Assembly: GCA_036345935.2 (NCBI GenBank)
Contig: JADWOT020001471.1
Location: forward strand, 1 to 64,000
Origin: Taenia hydatigena
Taxonomy: Eukaryota; Platyhelminthes; Cestoda; Cyclophyllidea; Taeniidae
Reading direction: 5' to 3'
Length of the DNA: 64,000 nt
The notes beneath the pieces were generated by a model that ran no database searches, was not told the origin of the DNA, and saw only the letters and a program-made list of their open reading frames with translations. Shown here piece after piece: positions 1 to 10,718 of the stretch. Every line of letters begins with the position of its first letter. Position 1 is the stretch's first letter. The translations under genes were made by a program, and so were the position numbers.

Positions 1-251
1 TAAATTGGTTCCACACATCACTAATCGCTGCAACCGCAATGAAAACCATGAAGACGTGACACTTGGTAGGCTTATAAACATGGTAGCATTTCCTGTTAGG
101 CGAAACGAGCCAGTCAATCTGGACAGATTAAGAAATACTTCTTTATTCTTTTTCCATTATTTATCAAGGATGTGTGAATGCAATATTAGTTTATTACTGA
201 ACAGATTTGTATGCCATCCTTCCATATATGGTGCAGAGGTATCTGTTAGAA

Positions 252-518
252 TCATTGAAGAATGAGGATCCATTTCTTTGCACCCTCTGATCTCCTCCAT
301 CTTCGAGAATTAGGGCTCCTGCGAGTGTTGATATCATCGTGTGCGTCAATCTGGCCAACAAAATGGCTGGAGAAAATATTTAAAAGACCCGCGATCGACC
401 CAAATCCAATACTATGGTCATCGCTTGGTACAAGTGTCATGTCGTTTTCATTCACACTTTTTGCGATGCGTTCCGTTAGCTCTAATGTGGTCTTCGCTAG
501 TTTTCGCGGTTTACGCAG
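252..518 (-). CDS. Unrecognised protein, probable terminal exon
   Basis: An open minus-strand frame runs from an in-frame stop near 540 down to a stop at 252. It could begin after an acceptor ending in ...ttcgag near 519. The reading is protein-like: a basic start (LRKPRKLAKTTLELTERIAK), an acidic/serine stretch (NENDMTLVPSDDHS), a short hydrophobic part (IGFGSIAGLLNIF) and an Arg/Ser-rich tail (RRSPNSRRWRRSEG). I recognise no domain. The first Met is internal, so this would be a 3' exon of a larger gene whose upstream exons were not found. A plus-strand frame over the same bases (262-528) is also open and reads less naturally, so the strand is not certain. Confidence 0.33.
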   Translation of the reverse strand: MRKPRKLAKTTLELTERIAKSVNENDMTLVPSDDHSIGFGSIAGLLNIFSSHFVGQIDAHDDINTRRSPNSRRWRRSEGAKKWILILQ

Positions 519-2259
519 CTCGAAATAGCAGCCCGTTCATGATTCTCTGACTAAACGGCTACTTCATAGTCATTTGTTTTGGCATCTAGAATTAGGCAGC
601 GAAATGTTTGCAGCATATGGACCCCGAGATTTCAGATAAGCCATATTATTGAGGTAAGATATCGGTGGTGTTGCAGGCGTAGGACTGGAAAATTTTGAGG
701 AAATTGAGGGAGGATTGAAAGGTAGACTGGCAGACAACTTACTTAATTTTTAAAGCGCCCTACAAGTCCGTTTTCTCAAACCATTTTTGATTCTTTTTAA
801 GCTCTATCCTATAATTAGCTTTTGTCAGTAGTTGCTGCCAGTATACCCAGACAAAGAACGTGATCTCCGAAAAGTTGCTAGTGACACGAAGGTATTAATA
901 CGTTTGATAATGGTTGCAAATGCCTAAAATACCTCAAGTGATTCAGCGTCATGTAGCTGAGAGTTTGCTTTTACGCATATGGCTAGGTACTATATGTGTG
1001 CAGTTTTGAAAACAACTGATTTTTTTTGCTACTCATAACTTGTACGGTCGCATCTAAGACGATTGTGTAAAAAAGTGCATTCAGATTGAGAAATGTAAGC
1101 CAAACACTCGTTGGTGTTCAACAAAGTCTGCTTAGCATAATTAACGTCCAACTTTAGTCATGTTAGCCATAAGTGATGACGTTTCGTGTTCATGCCATGT
1201 GTTTCGCTGTCTAAATGCGATATTGATTTCGATTTTTCTTAGTCATACTATTTTTATTTGATGAACACCAACAAAGAAATTTTTGCAGAAAAGCCATATT
1301 TTTTGTAGCCAGCTGTTTTAGCTGTCCAAGAAATGCACGAGACATCCCGCTGGCTTTCTCTAAAGGTTAAATATGGCAAAACATGCCTTTTATTCCTCCA
1401 AGATGCGTCAAATAGTGCGAGCTCCTTATTGGTGGATCATTAATTGCTAGGCAATTGCTCCATGAAGCGCAACCATTTGCAACATCTCACATAAATTCTT
1501 TGGTTACAGCACCAAATTAAAACAACATTGCTACAGATCAAGGCATAAACAGCCTGGAAGATCCTGCCACGCAAATGCCAAAGACGAGCTTACCATTCGC
1601 CCAATCACTTTTATTTTTCATGCTCCTATTTCAATTATAGAGGATGGAACATGCCGAAATTGGTCCCTTCACTTAGTCCTCCGACTTGTCCCATGCCTTA
1701 CCATAAGCTCGTACACTTGTATTTGCAAACATCACGGGTCTATCTCTTACTGGTGAAGAAGTGGTAGAGTTGATATCTTCCCTGAATAACCTACCGTGTA
1801 ATGAGACAAACAAAAAAGGATTGCAGGATCAACGTTGCAAATGATGGCAGTCTTCTATCCAATCCACGCGCTTTACAATCTCTCTCTGCTTTTTAAGTGA
1901 CTGGAGAAATATACCTGTTTGCAAAATTGGAAGGATTGCGCGATATCCATGGACCAGATGGTAAAGAAAACTCCATTATGCGTTAGAAAACGTAATCACA
2001 CTCTCCAAGTAGTGTGGAGATTGTGCTAAAACCAGTTATTCTTTTATCTTGCGTTTTCACCTTCAAAGCGTAATTTAAACCACTGCCACCACGTAGGAAT
2101 ATAAGCAGGCTAATAGTATCGCGCCACCTATTTTGCATCAGCTTTGGCCACTGCACCCTGGCGCTATAACAAGCTGCTGTTTCAGTTCGCATCAAGCGAA
2201 CTGCATACCCTCATTAGTGCAAAATATATTATTTGTTCATCCCTTTGTCCTATATTCAG
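519..2259. other. No supported gene
   Basis: AT-rich sequence with frequent stops in all frames. Short plus frames near 2144-2344 are not supported by splice sites or motifs. I see no repeat or RNA gene here. Confidence 0.5.
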
Positions 2260-2362
2260 ATGTACAGATGCAACTATTGTGAAACCTGTGGCAACACCAC
2301 CGGGTTCTCGTCATGGCGCTGCACAGTTTCGCACAAATCATTGAGTATCAATTATTTAATTT
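2260..2362 (+). CDS. Possible Cys-rich finger-like exon
   Basis: Directly after a good acceptor (tatattcag) a frame reads MYRCNYCETCGNTTGFSSW then RCTVSHKS. The spacing is Cys-x2-Cys-x12-Arg-x4-His, which is that of a C2H2 zinc finger in which the first His is Arg (CGC rather than CAC). It lies 1.4 kb upstream of the clear zinc-finger exons on the same strand and may be an earlier, decayed exon of that gene. A second frame through the same bases is also open and rich in Ala, Pro and Thr, so the call is weak. The end is a frame limit, not a chosen donor. Confidence 0.2.
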
Positions 2363-3352
2363 TGCAACATTCAAATAAATCTATCTTAACAGCTCCGGTC
2401 AACTTCCTTTCAGCATGTGGATCACTCCCGAGGTATAGTTCCTCTCTCTTCTTCTTATATGCAGCATGTCCTCAACAAGATGTGTGCTAAAATTGAAGAC
2501 AAGCAGTTTTGACGGTGGAGCTCATTTCTATGCCTGGGTAAACGAGATGCCACAGCGAATGGCATCTTTATGTTCAATTACTAAGAGCGCAGCAAACGAA
2601 ATCAGCTTCCACTGTTATCGCATAGAGGCAGTAAGGTAGTAATGCTAGTTAAAGGAAAATAGTAAAGCAGATTTAAATCCAGCAACATAATAAACGCATT
2701 TGAGTTATGGCAATAATATCGCTGATTGGCTTGAAAGTTAATTTGTGATACAAGATCAGCAGTCAAGTAATAATCCACTCCACCAGAAACTCAAGCTCAA
2801 TTCTTCTCTGAGAGTTTATTTTGGCTAGGAATTTTGTCTGGTGAATTGAGAATTTATGAGGACTTACTTCATCGCGTGTGCAGTTAAACAGCTACCAATG
2901 AGCACCTTTCTGCCTGCTAAGACCAACCTAAATTTCAAAAAGTCAAGGAGACTTCCTAGTTTATCTGGCATTGATAAACACTGCAACCATAGGCGTTTTT
3001 AAAGAATCTTGATTACAAAAGGATTTGACAAAACATTTAACTTTAGCCGAAGCAAAGATATATCAAATAAAGACCAACTAGTTAAATGGTAGAAAACCAG
3101 TCCTTATTAAAACCAGTCTTCTAAATCTGTTATTAGGATCAGTGAAACAGCTGCCATAAAACACTGACAATCGAGAGCCATCATTTAGGTAGCTAGTGAA
3201 ATTCGGAAACCATAAACTCAAAATGATACAACCATGGCAAAACCATGCAAAGATGGAAATAGGGATTTTACGTCAAACATCAAACGACATCAAGACAATG
3301 AAGCTGGTGTTTCTACGCAGTTTGACTAAATTATGCACCCAAGGAATTATGT

Positions 3353-3374
3353 GCAATTTAAATGCAATTTAAAT
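3353..3374. repeat. Perfect 11-bp tandem duplication
   Basis: Two adjacent copies of gcaatttaaat. Simple local duplication with no associated feature. Confidence 0.85.
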
Positions 3375-3667
3375 GCCAGTGCAACAATGTTTAAAGGCTG
3401 TAAATGGAAGCAATGCAAAATTGCGCGTTTTTTAAATGTTAAAACCACTACCCTTTAAGTGAAAAGAAGAAGCAACTATCTTTCACTCGACCTATAGGTT
3501 TTACAAATATTTCAAAGACCACCACGACAAGCTCCAATGCACACCATCTTCACTGTCGTGTGATGTAATCGGACGTCTGGTTGAGGACTGATCCAGAAGA
3601 TCTACCTGCTCATTAATCATATTCGCTTCATACTCGGTCACGGATTCGCGTACAATTCACCCTTCTT

Positions 3668-4629
3668 ATGACCAAAATGGATGCCGGCATCTGCGGACAG
3701 TGCGCAGCGCAATTTAGGAACATTATCTTATTATTTGCACACTTGGACCGTGTGCACCACTGTAGGAACATTATACTTCTGAATTTAACCTTTCTATGCA
3801 ACAACACCTTATATGCCTTGTACATGAACGCATGCATGATCAAAAGCATGTCTTTATGGAGAATTATGTGCATTAATGCATAGGGGTGTGGAGTTGGGTC
3901 GTGAAGAGTTTATTTGCACAGGGTGGGATAATGCCTGTATTAATGCAAAAGATGAAGACCTGTGCAAAATGTGTTTAAATTAGGCGAATCACAGCGCAGG
4001 TTCAGCATCTCATTTTAAATGTTTCATATATTACAGTAAGGTTGATTCTCAATTGTCCGAACTGCACAAGGCATTACGAAACCCTCGGAATGCTCCTACG
4101 TCATCAGAGAGGTGAGAAAACTTGTAAATTCATCATCGTCTCTTCCATTTAGTCAGCATGCACGTTAAAATTAACACAAGTGCATTCTTTTGAACCTCAA
4201 AATTAGCTTGGGAACACAATGTGTGCTTCTGTTGTCGCACTCACTTCGAAGACTTTGATTTGCTCATCCGCCATTTCATCGATTCGCATATTTGTGAGTT
4301 AGAGTCCATTGACCTTTAGCTCCTCAGCTGTAACACTAGCATTTCATGCCAACTCCTCCCGAAATTGTTTTGCTGTGCCACACTGCAGTCATGCGGATGG
4401 AGAACTCAGAAGTACGCCTTCACTGCACAGAATGCTACGCAGAATTTATGACGCTGGAGGCTTTGGGCGAACACATGCGTTCACATCATTTCTGTAGGTA
4501 CTGCTTCATTTATCAGACCTAGTTTGCGATAATTGTATGTTGAAAAGCCTTGGTTTCTTCTACTTTGCAGGTGTTTGGCTCGCAATGCTTGCTTAGAACG
4601 CAAGTTGATGCTGTTATATTACCAAATTT
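3668..4629 (+). CDS. C2H2 zinc-finger protein, one finger per exon (partial)
   Basis: Proposed exons are about 3668-3761, 4037-4111, 4207-4293, 4389-4497 and 4571-4629. Each of the first four encodes one classical C2H2 finger with consensus spacing. Finger 1 is CGQC...F...L..H....H (Cys 3692, His near 3740 and 3755). Finger 2 starts CPNCTRHYETLGMLLRH and its second His is not seen. Finger 3 is CFCCRTHFEDFDLLIRH then FIDSH. Finger 4 is CTECYAEFMTLEALGEH then MRSHH. The first three introns (275, 95 and 95 bases) are all phase 1 and keep the frame; donors are GTAGGA, GTGAGA and GTGAGT, and acceptors are ttacag, aattag and ctgcag. Exon 5 continues only if exon 4 uses the later donor (phase 2). 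It reads CLARNACLERKLMLLYYQ and is at best a damaged finger. The role would be nuclear nucleic-acid binding, by family. The 5' end is not located: Met 3668 may be internal. The gene could be live or recently dead. Confidence 0.6.
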
Positions 4630-5765
4630 GTGAGTTCTCGGCAGTCTTTCGCTTATATTTTTACATAGAACTGGTGGCTTAGTAAGCAAGAACAATCACT
4701 AATGAAGGGTGTTAGTATGCTGCAAAATGATTTTGTGGTGGGTCTTACATAAGCAGATTAACCTGTGCAAAATCAGTTGGGCGTTGCCTGACTGACAATT
4801 TAGGGCAAACAATTCATCACGCAACGTCAAATCTCATTGGTAGCTTGAGCAGGAAGAGATAGAGACACGGTGGTATCATGTGACCAATAGTTGAGTGCAA
4901 TTATAGATGCCACTAGTTTTTAATGCCCTGCACACCTAAATGCGAACATGACAATATGCACACTCCTTTTTCTATGTTTCAGTGCGATTTAGGAAGCTGC
5001 CTTAGTACTCAGCTGTGGGCTTTGCTAGCAGACTTACGCTCAATAAAGAAATGGGAACCTCAACTTTACTGCTATCATTTTGTTCTGGTTAGTGCTATAC
5101 GTGGGATGGATTTCCGATAAAATGTTATAAGACCGAGGTAAAGATACCAAAACATGTGGTGCTGAGAATAAAGAACATAGAGCATGTGAAAAACGATATG
5201 CTTTTTGGGACAAGGATGGTATGCTAAAGACGTTGTTGTCAGAGGCTGAACTGAGTTTCCCATTGTCGAACTCACAAGCTAATTCTTAGATTTCCACCCA
5301 AACGCGGCATGTTTGCTTGCAGGATTTCGCGGCGAAAATTAAAACAGTTTTTTAAATGCCCGCATTGGGGCTGTATCTAGCAATCACAACGTAAGCAAAA
5401 GTCAGGCACTGCGTCATTTGCGCGCAATTTATACATTTTCCGGTCTCTAAAGCACTTATCGCACCATTCCGCTGTGAAAGTTGCTCCGAATGAGGAAGAA
5501 AAGGAAGACAAATTGAAGGGGTAATAGTAAGGCAGACATATTAGACGTGGTTGCTGCTTTTGAGGAAAGTAGACTCAGGAAGAAATTTCTTTGTCGCAAT
5601 TTTCTTATGTATAGCAGCGAGAGTGCCAATGCATCCATGAATAAGAAAAGGTCATCTTGGCTTTGCTGTAATAAAGTTGACCTCAGAAAACAGATGGATG
5701 CTCATTCAGCACTGCTCCATAGCACACGCGACGAAGTGAGTTCTCATAAATGTGTGCTTTACTGA
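4630..5765 (+). pseudogene. Decayed zinc-finger remnants downstream of the C2H2 gene
   Basis: Several finger-like pieces continue on the plus strand but no longer join in frame. At about 4982-5045, after a good acceptor (atgtttcag), CDLGSC is followed by LSTQLWALLADLRSI, a finger shape with the His residues lost; its phase does not match the exon upstream. Near 5408-5500, CVICAQF and, in another frame, FRSLKHLSHHS look like the two halves of one finger split by a frameshift. Near 5660-5735, SWLCCNKVDLRKQMDAHSAL ends in LH and keeps the Val/Met/His/His half of a finger, with the first Cys replaced by Ser. This fits an originally longer multi-finger gene that has decayed at its 3' side. Confidence 0.4.
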
Positions 5766-7688
5766 GCGAATTTCTTGGCCAAAAATAACTCACTGAGTGG
5801 GATCTGTGTAATGATAATACCTCGACTGCTAGTGTTGATTCGCAGAGTAACTTGCAAGCTCGTCAACTGTGTTAGTGCCATATTTCTAATGCATTTATTA
5901 GGTTTATTTAATTTAGAATTCACCTTATTATTCTCTTTTAACTAACCCTGCTACTTTCCTAGCTCTGATTTGACTTTGTTCACTGCGCTCTCATTAACCA
6001 GATATGAAGAGACCACTCGCTGAGGCTACTCCTTTTCCCAACCCTAACCAAGAAATCCACTGGCAGGACTGCTCATCTTCAATTTTGACACGAAGCTTGT
6101 TGAAGGAGTACTACACATGGGGAAAAGAGAGAAAAAGGATGTGTCTCGGGAATGAATGCGCGTGCTAAATGAAAGCTGACAGGGGCTTTTAGATTGACTT
6201 TCCTCCAGGTTTTGATACAAAATTATTAATATTGACTCGCTGATTTGCTCAAAACTGTGAAACACCATGAGAATATTATAGATGCGTTGCCACTGGTTTC
6301 ACGCAATTTGTATAAGCATATGTGGGTGGAGTGTGAGGTTGTGGCTCCACAAATGTACACAAGTGCAAAGACAAAGAAACCCATGAAAACGAAATGAATA
6401 ATTCTTGTGGATACCAATTGATTGATGTAATTTGTGCATTAGCCAGTTAGGTTAGGGCCATTTTATTCTTTCTTTAGTAGTGGCGTAAAAATCTTTTACT
6501 AGCTGCGCCAATGAATGGCTTGTGGTACTCTCGATGTAATCTAAGACAGCTAGAGGTCAAACCGCTGCAAATGGTGAAAGCAAAGCCATCTATTCTTTTG
6601 ATTTTACTTCATGTTCGAGTGCTCCATCATCCTATCTACTTTAACACGCAAGCCTTTTACGTCTGCAGCCAGGATGGTCACTACATTTCAAATCTCGTGC
6701 CACTCTAGGGGCAAAGTCTGCCCCAATTTTAATGCAATCCAAATATGAGTTCACTTGAGCTATCTTTTGCACGTCGCTCCACTTTCCAGAGAGAAAATAC
6801 TTAATACCGGAATGTGATATCCTGCGATGGCATAGGATGCAAAAGAAGTAACTAGTCTAAGTGTGCTTCTAGTGCGCCATGTTAAAATGCGAGTTAAGAG
6901 TTTGTTCATTTAGGCTTCCAAGGTTTGGCTAATTATATTGGCAAGCTAAGCACCCATTAAAAGTGTAAAAAAGTAATCTCTTAGAGATCAGAAGCTCTTC
7001 ATAACAGGAGCATGTGTTTATTAGAATGGACCCACTCGTTCACCAAATTACAGTCGCTAGCTAAGGAGGGCCCCAATAACACGTTGAACCCCGCAGAGTT
7101 TGACGTGTTTCGCTAAAATTGTAAAACAATTATTTCAATGCGTCCGAAACACATTTTGGTGGCGAGTACATGTGAAATAAAATATTTTCATTCTCTCCAC
7201 CGCTGCTTGCAATGACGTATGCCATAATTGGTTAAGGATGAAAATGCGGAAGCAAAGGGAATTGTAAGGGATAAACTTAACAAACCTAGGTGGAGCGGAT
7301 TAATGTAAAATGGGCGAACAATGCATCAATGTTAAAGTTCAACTCAAAAGTATTGCCAAGAATTTGCACAGATTTTGACATTGCAGTGTTAGACTTATTA
7401 GTGAATGCTAACACCTAGCTCTGACGCTGATTACTTTCCCATTTCATTGATGGTTATTCGGGCAGTAGAGTTGGGATAAACACAGCATTCGATACTGTTA
7501 TGAGAAGGCGTTAGAATGCGGAGGTAGTGAATGTCACCATGCTATTTCTTTCTATAAGCAACTCGTTTTTAGGATTTGAGGTAGCTCTGTTGTCGCGTAA
7601 TGTGGTTACTATTCCACCACACCTCAAAATTGAGTATGATGGTGCTGGATGAGTTGTCTTTGATTAGACGCGTCCACATGGCACTCAC
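5766..7688. other. No supported gene
   Basis: AT-rich, stop-dense sequence. Short frames on both strands (6044-6417 minus, 6511-6708 plus) lack splice context and known motifs. Nothing else was seen. Confidence 0.5.
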
Positions 7689-7757
7689 ACGTACAAGGTC
7701 ACCTCAGCGTAAGTGTCAACACTACTCGAGAGGCTGTCAAATTCTACCACGACGAAC
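7689..7757 (-). CDS. Cadherin-like short exon (candidate)
   Basis: On the minus strand an acceptor (aaaacttacag) is followed by 69 open bases and then a consensus donor (GTGAGT). The translation is FVVVEFDSLSSSVDTYAEV followed by TLY. It resembles the last strands of a cadherin repeat, where xVxVxAxD....S..T.A.VxLxV precedes the calcium-binding DxNDNxP motif. That motif itself is not found just downstream, so the assignment is a pattern resemblance only. The acceptor coincides with the possible donor of the overlapping minus frame 7758-8069, so the two cannot both be exons as drawn. Confidence 0.25.
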
Positions 7758-8069
7758 CTGTAAGTTTTGCAGAATTTTGTACAGCGCGCTTGCTCTCGAG
7801 GCCTCCTGCATTGAGCAGCCAGACACCCGTATGTACTCCAGAGCAGCAAAGAAACTTGTCTCACCGTTCGCCGGCATCAATGAGCGCACATAGTGCACAG
7901 CTGCGGCGACGCTGTGAGCGATGTTGAAGTGCTCCATATCGGACGAGCACTCATGGTCAGAGACGAATGTGTAGATAGTGAGAAGATTTCGAACACTTGG
8001 AAAAGTCGCATTTTCTGCATTGAGGACGTTAAGGATGGTCAAGGTGATCAAGAAAGCGACCAGAAGCAT
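7758..8069 (-). CDS. Putative secreted protein, first exon (candidate)
   Basis: A minus-strand frame starts at an ATG and begins with a good signal peptide (MLLVAFLITLTILNVLNA then EN). It continues for about 100 residues with four Cys and a mixed helical composition (NGETSFFAALEYIRVSG). It could leave through a CAG|GTTCGT donor near 7757; without splicing it would stop at 7737. I recognise no family. The plus strand is also open over most of this stretch (7600-7893 and 7893-8102), so a shadow frame is possible. The signal peptide is the main reason for preferring the minus strand. Confidence 0.3.
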
Positions 8070-8392
8070 CTCGTTTTATCGAACGATTTTGTAAGGAATT
8101 AAGGAGGTGTGAAATGGTTTCAATTTATATGTAAGCGGTTGATGTTAACGCCCCTTCTTAATGCACATAAGCAATTAATGTAGGCGTTAACGGAGTTAAA
8201 GTTTGCTTGGTATGATTGAGCAAAAGATGCTGAATCATTTTATTAGCGAATTTGTTGCAGCTATTTAACACACTAGGAGAGGTTGGAAGGTTGCATGCAT
8301 GAAGCTTAATAAACTGCCTCCTTCAAAACAACCGATGGGTAGGTCAGTGCATTAACTTTATAAATAGCTGGGACGATTTTGCTGGCCAGGCG

Positions 8393-8974
8393 ATGGACGC
8401 GGACCTCAACGTACATGCTACTTACTTGCGCCTTGTGGAATTGGTATGCGATAAGAGTGAATCTAGACTACCACCAGATTTCATTTCCTTTCTTGCTGCG
8501 TATCTATCCTTTAGAGCCAGTACAAACTATTCTACTGATAAATCGACTTGGGTTGTTCAACGTTGGTCTCATCTACTTGGCAATTGTGTTGGTATACAGG
8601 TAGAGCGAATTGTGTATCCACACTGATGTGATCAATTTAGACGGATTGTGTGTAAGATCCGGCACTTTAATTCACTCAAACTCGTTTTAGTGGAAGGCGA
8701 TTTTACATTCAGTGATGGCGATGGAAACCCACTGGTGGATGAATGCGGTGACGTGAGAATGTTTTAAAAGAATTAAATGACAAAAGAATATTTTTAGCCT
8801 AAAAGTGGTGGTAACTGAATGGTCTATAACTTTCAGTCTCAACAAGTCCCTCAGTTGCAAATGGATGCGGTGTCGAGTTCGAATGTCCTTACTTCCTTCC
8901 ATGCACTTCTGCCTACTTCTCGAGCCTCGATTGCAGCGTCGAGCATGATTGAAGAGCCCCTACGGAGGTCGTGA
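8393..8974 (+). CDS. Unrecognised protein, last two exons
   Basis: Exon A is 8393-8599 (69 codons from an ATG; an acceptor ggccag just before it means the exon may be internal). It ends at CAG|GTAGAG in phase 0. Exon B is 8837-8974, after acceptor aactttcag, and gives 45 further codons and TGA. The 237-base intron keeps the frame. The product would be 114 residues: a mixed helical part (NVHATYLRLVELVCDKSESR, PPDFISFLAAYLSF), then a Ser/Ala/Gln-rich tail ending EEPLRRS. I do not recognise a family. Agreement of phase, both splice sites and a terminal stop makes a real exon pair likely. Upstream exons, if any, were not found between 8.1 and 8.39 kb. Confidence 0.45.
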
Positions 8975-10718
8975 AAAGGAAGGCTTGCTCAACTAAATGT
9001 ACGTTATGTCCGTGTCGACAGCGTTAAATGTAAGTGCAAGGTGTTAACGGCTCTAGTCGTGTTCAAGTAGTGCTGCATACGAATGTTATTAATTATTTGA
9101 AGTAAGAGGAATGCAATGGAGTTATGTACACTAGGTCTGCGGCATGTAATCAGGGAGAAGTGTTTTCCTTCTAAAAGCCAATAGGTAGTGCTCGAAAGCA
9201 GAACGGGATTGAATGGCTGTATTCATGCGTCGAAAGATGACATTTGACACTGATGATGTGCATCCTCCTCCCTCTCTCTAATGCGAGGAATTTGAAGAGT
9301 CGACTTCTGGTATGCAGGATGGGATGTAATATCCTCTTTTGTCCGATAACGTGGCGAAGAAATCTTTGCATCACTGATTGTCTAGTATTAGCTTCAGCAC
9401 GCATCGCTCGTACACCTTGCTCTATGCTTCCCACTCGCTGTGGCTGTAGGCGGTCAAAAGGCTATTTCACCATCTCCTATATGTCAGCAGCTCTTCTGTT
9501 AGCTCTTTGCCTACCACCTCTAGCTGCCTTTTTAACTGCCTCTGTTTTATGCCAGTAGTGGCGCATATTGCTCCATTATCAGGAATGTGGAGTCGTGCGA
9601 GGTGTGAGGACAGTGGATTAATCGCCTCAATTAACGATGATCATTCAAGAAAAAGCAAAATCTTGAGCACGACATAATCGTTTGTAGAAGTGCTCGATTG
9701 CTTGTATTGTTTGTGCAAGTAGCATTGCCCCCACCATCGCAGCCGAGATCCACCTTAGAGTGAGAGGAACAAACCTAAATGATTTTGCGTTTCCCAACTG
9801 TACGCATCATGCTGTTGCGCAGATGTTGCTACCTCAAGCGATGCGTTACAACAGCTTTTGCTACCTCTTTCGCTTGGCTTGTTGTTCTAGGGAGTTCAAG
9901 TCTACGTTAAGGAATTGGGCCTATCTCACATACCACTGCGCTCACGGTTAATCGACTACCTTGTGGGACTGCGAGAAGTTCGACACGAAAATGTCAATAC
10001 TTTCATGGGATGCTGTGTGACGCCGCAGTCCTTCAGTCTTGTTTATCACTGCTGTCATCGGGGAAGTCTTCAGGTGATGATATAAGTCCCCCTCATTTAA
10101 TTAGCCAAAAGCACCCACCCACATCACTGCTTGCATTTTCAACATTTTCCACACTTATATGTCTTTAATGACATCAGCGATTTGCTGACGAATTCGTGTG
10201 AGTTATGGCACAATGCACAAGAACATGACTACTGGCTGACTTACAGGGATAGACATGAAGTTCAGTTGAGATTGTTCCAGAAAGGGCAAGATATTGGGCA
10301 CGACGGATGGGAACGTACCGGTGAACTACAGTAGAAACTTACTTCATAAGCACTTCATAAACATCCTCACAAAAGGACTCCTCCAACAACGAGCAGAGTT
10401 GCTTTGTGTTAGCCCCCTCCTAGAGCATTGACCTAGTCACCACGCTTTTCAATCTGTTCCACATGCTTCAAAATGGTCGTCCAAAACTGATATTCTCCAC
10501 CAATTAATGGATTGCCGTCAGAACTATAAATGAGAGGGCAATGAAGACTACTGCCATGTTCCAATCTCACGCCCCTTGCAAATGCTTCACAACAGCCTTT
10601 GGAGAGAAACACACGTCCGTAACTCTAACACTAATTCCATTCATGTGCGATAGACACTTAATCCAACGATACACGCCACATGCTACCGACTTGTCTGTTA
10701 CTGCATTTCCGTGCGTAG
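8975..10718. other. No clear exon; may hold missing 5' parts of the cyclase
   Basis: The guanylyl cyclase copy downstream needs extracellular, transmembrane and N-lobe kinase-homology exons, which should lie here or further 5'. I could not identify them. Plus frames at 9760-9951 and 10131-10334 (with ELWHNAQEHDYWLTYRD) are open but carry no cyclase-family motif. A minus frame at 9171-9434 is also unsupported. Confidence 0.4.
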
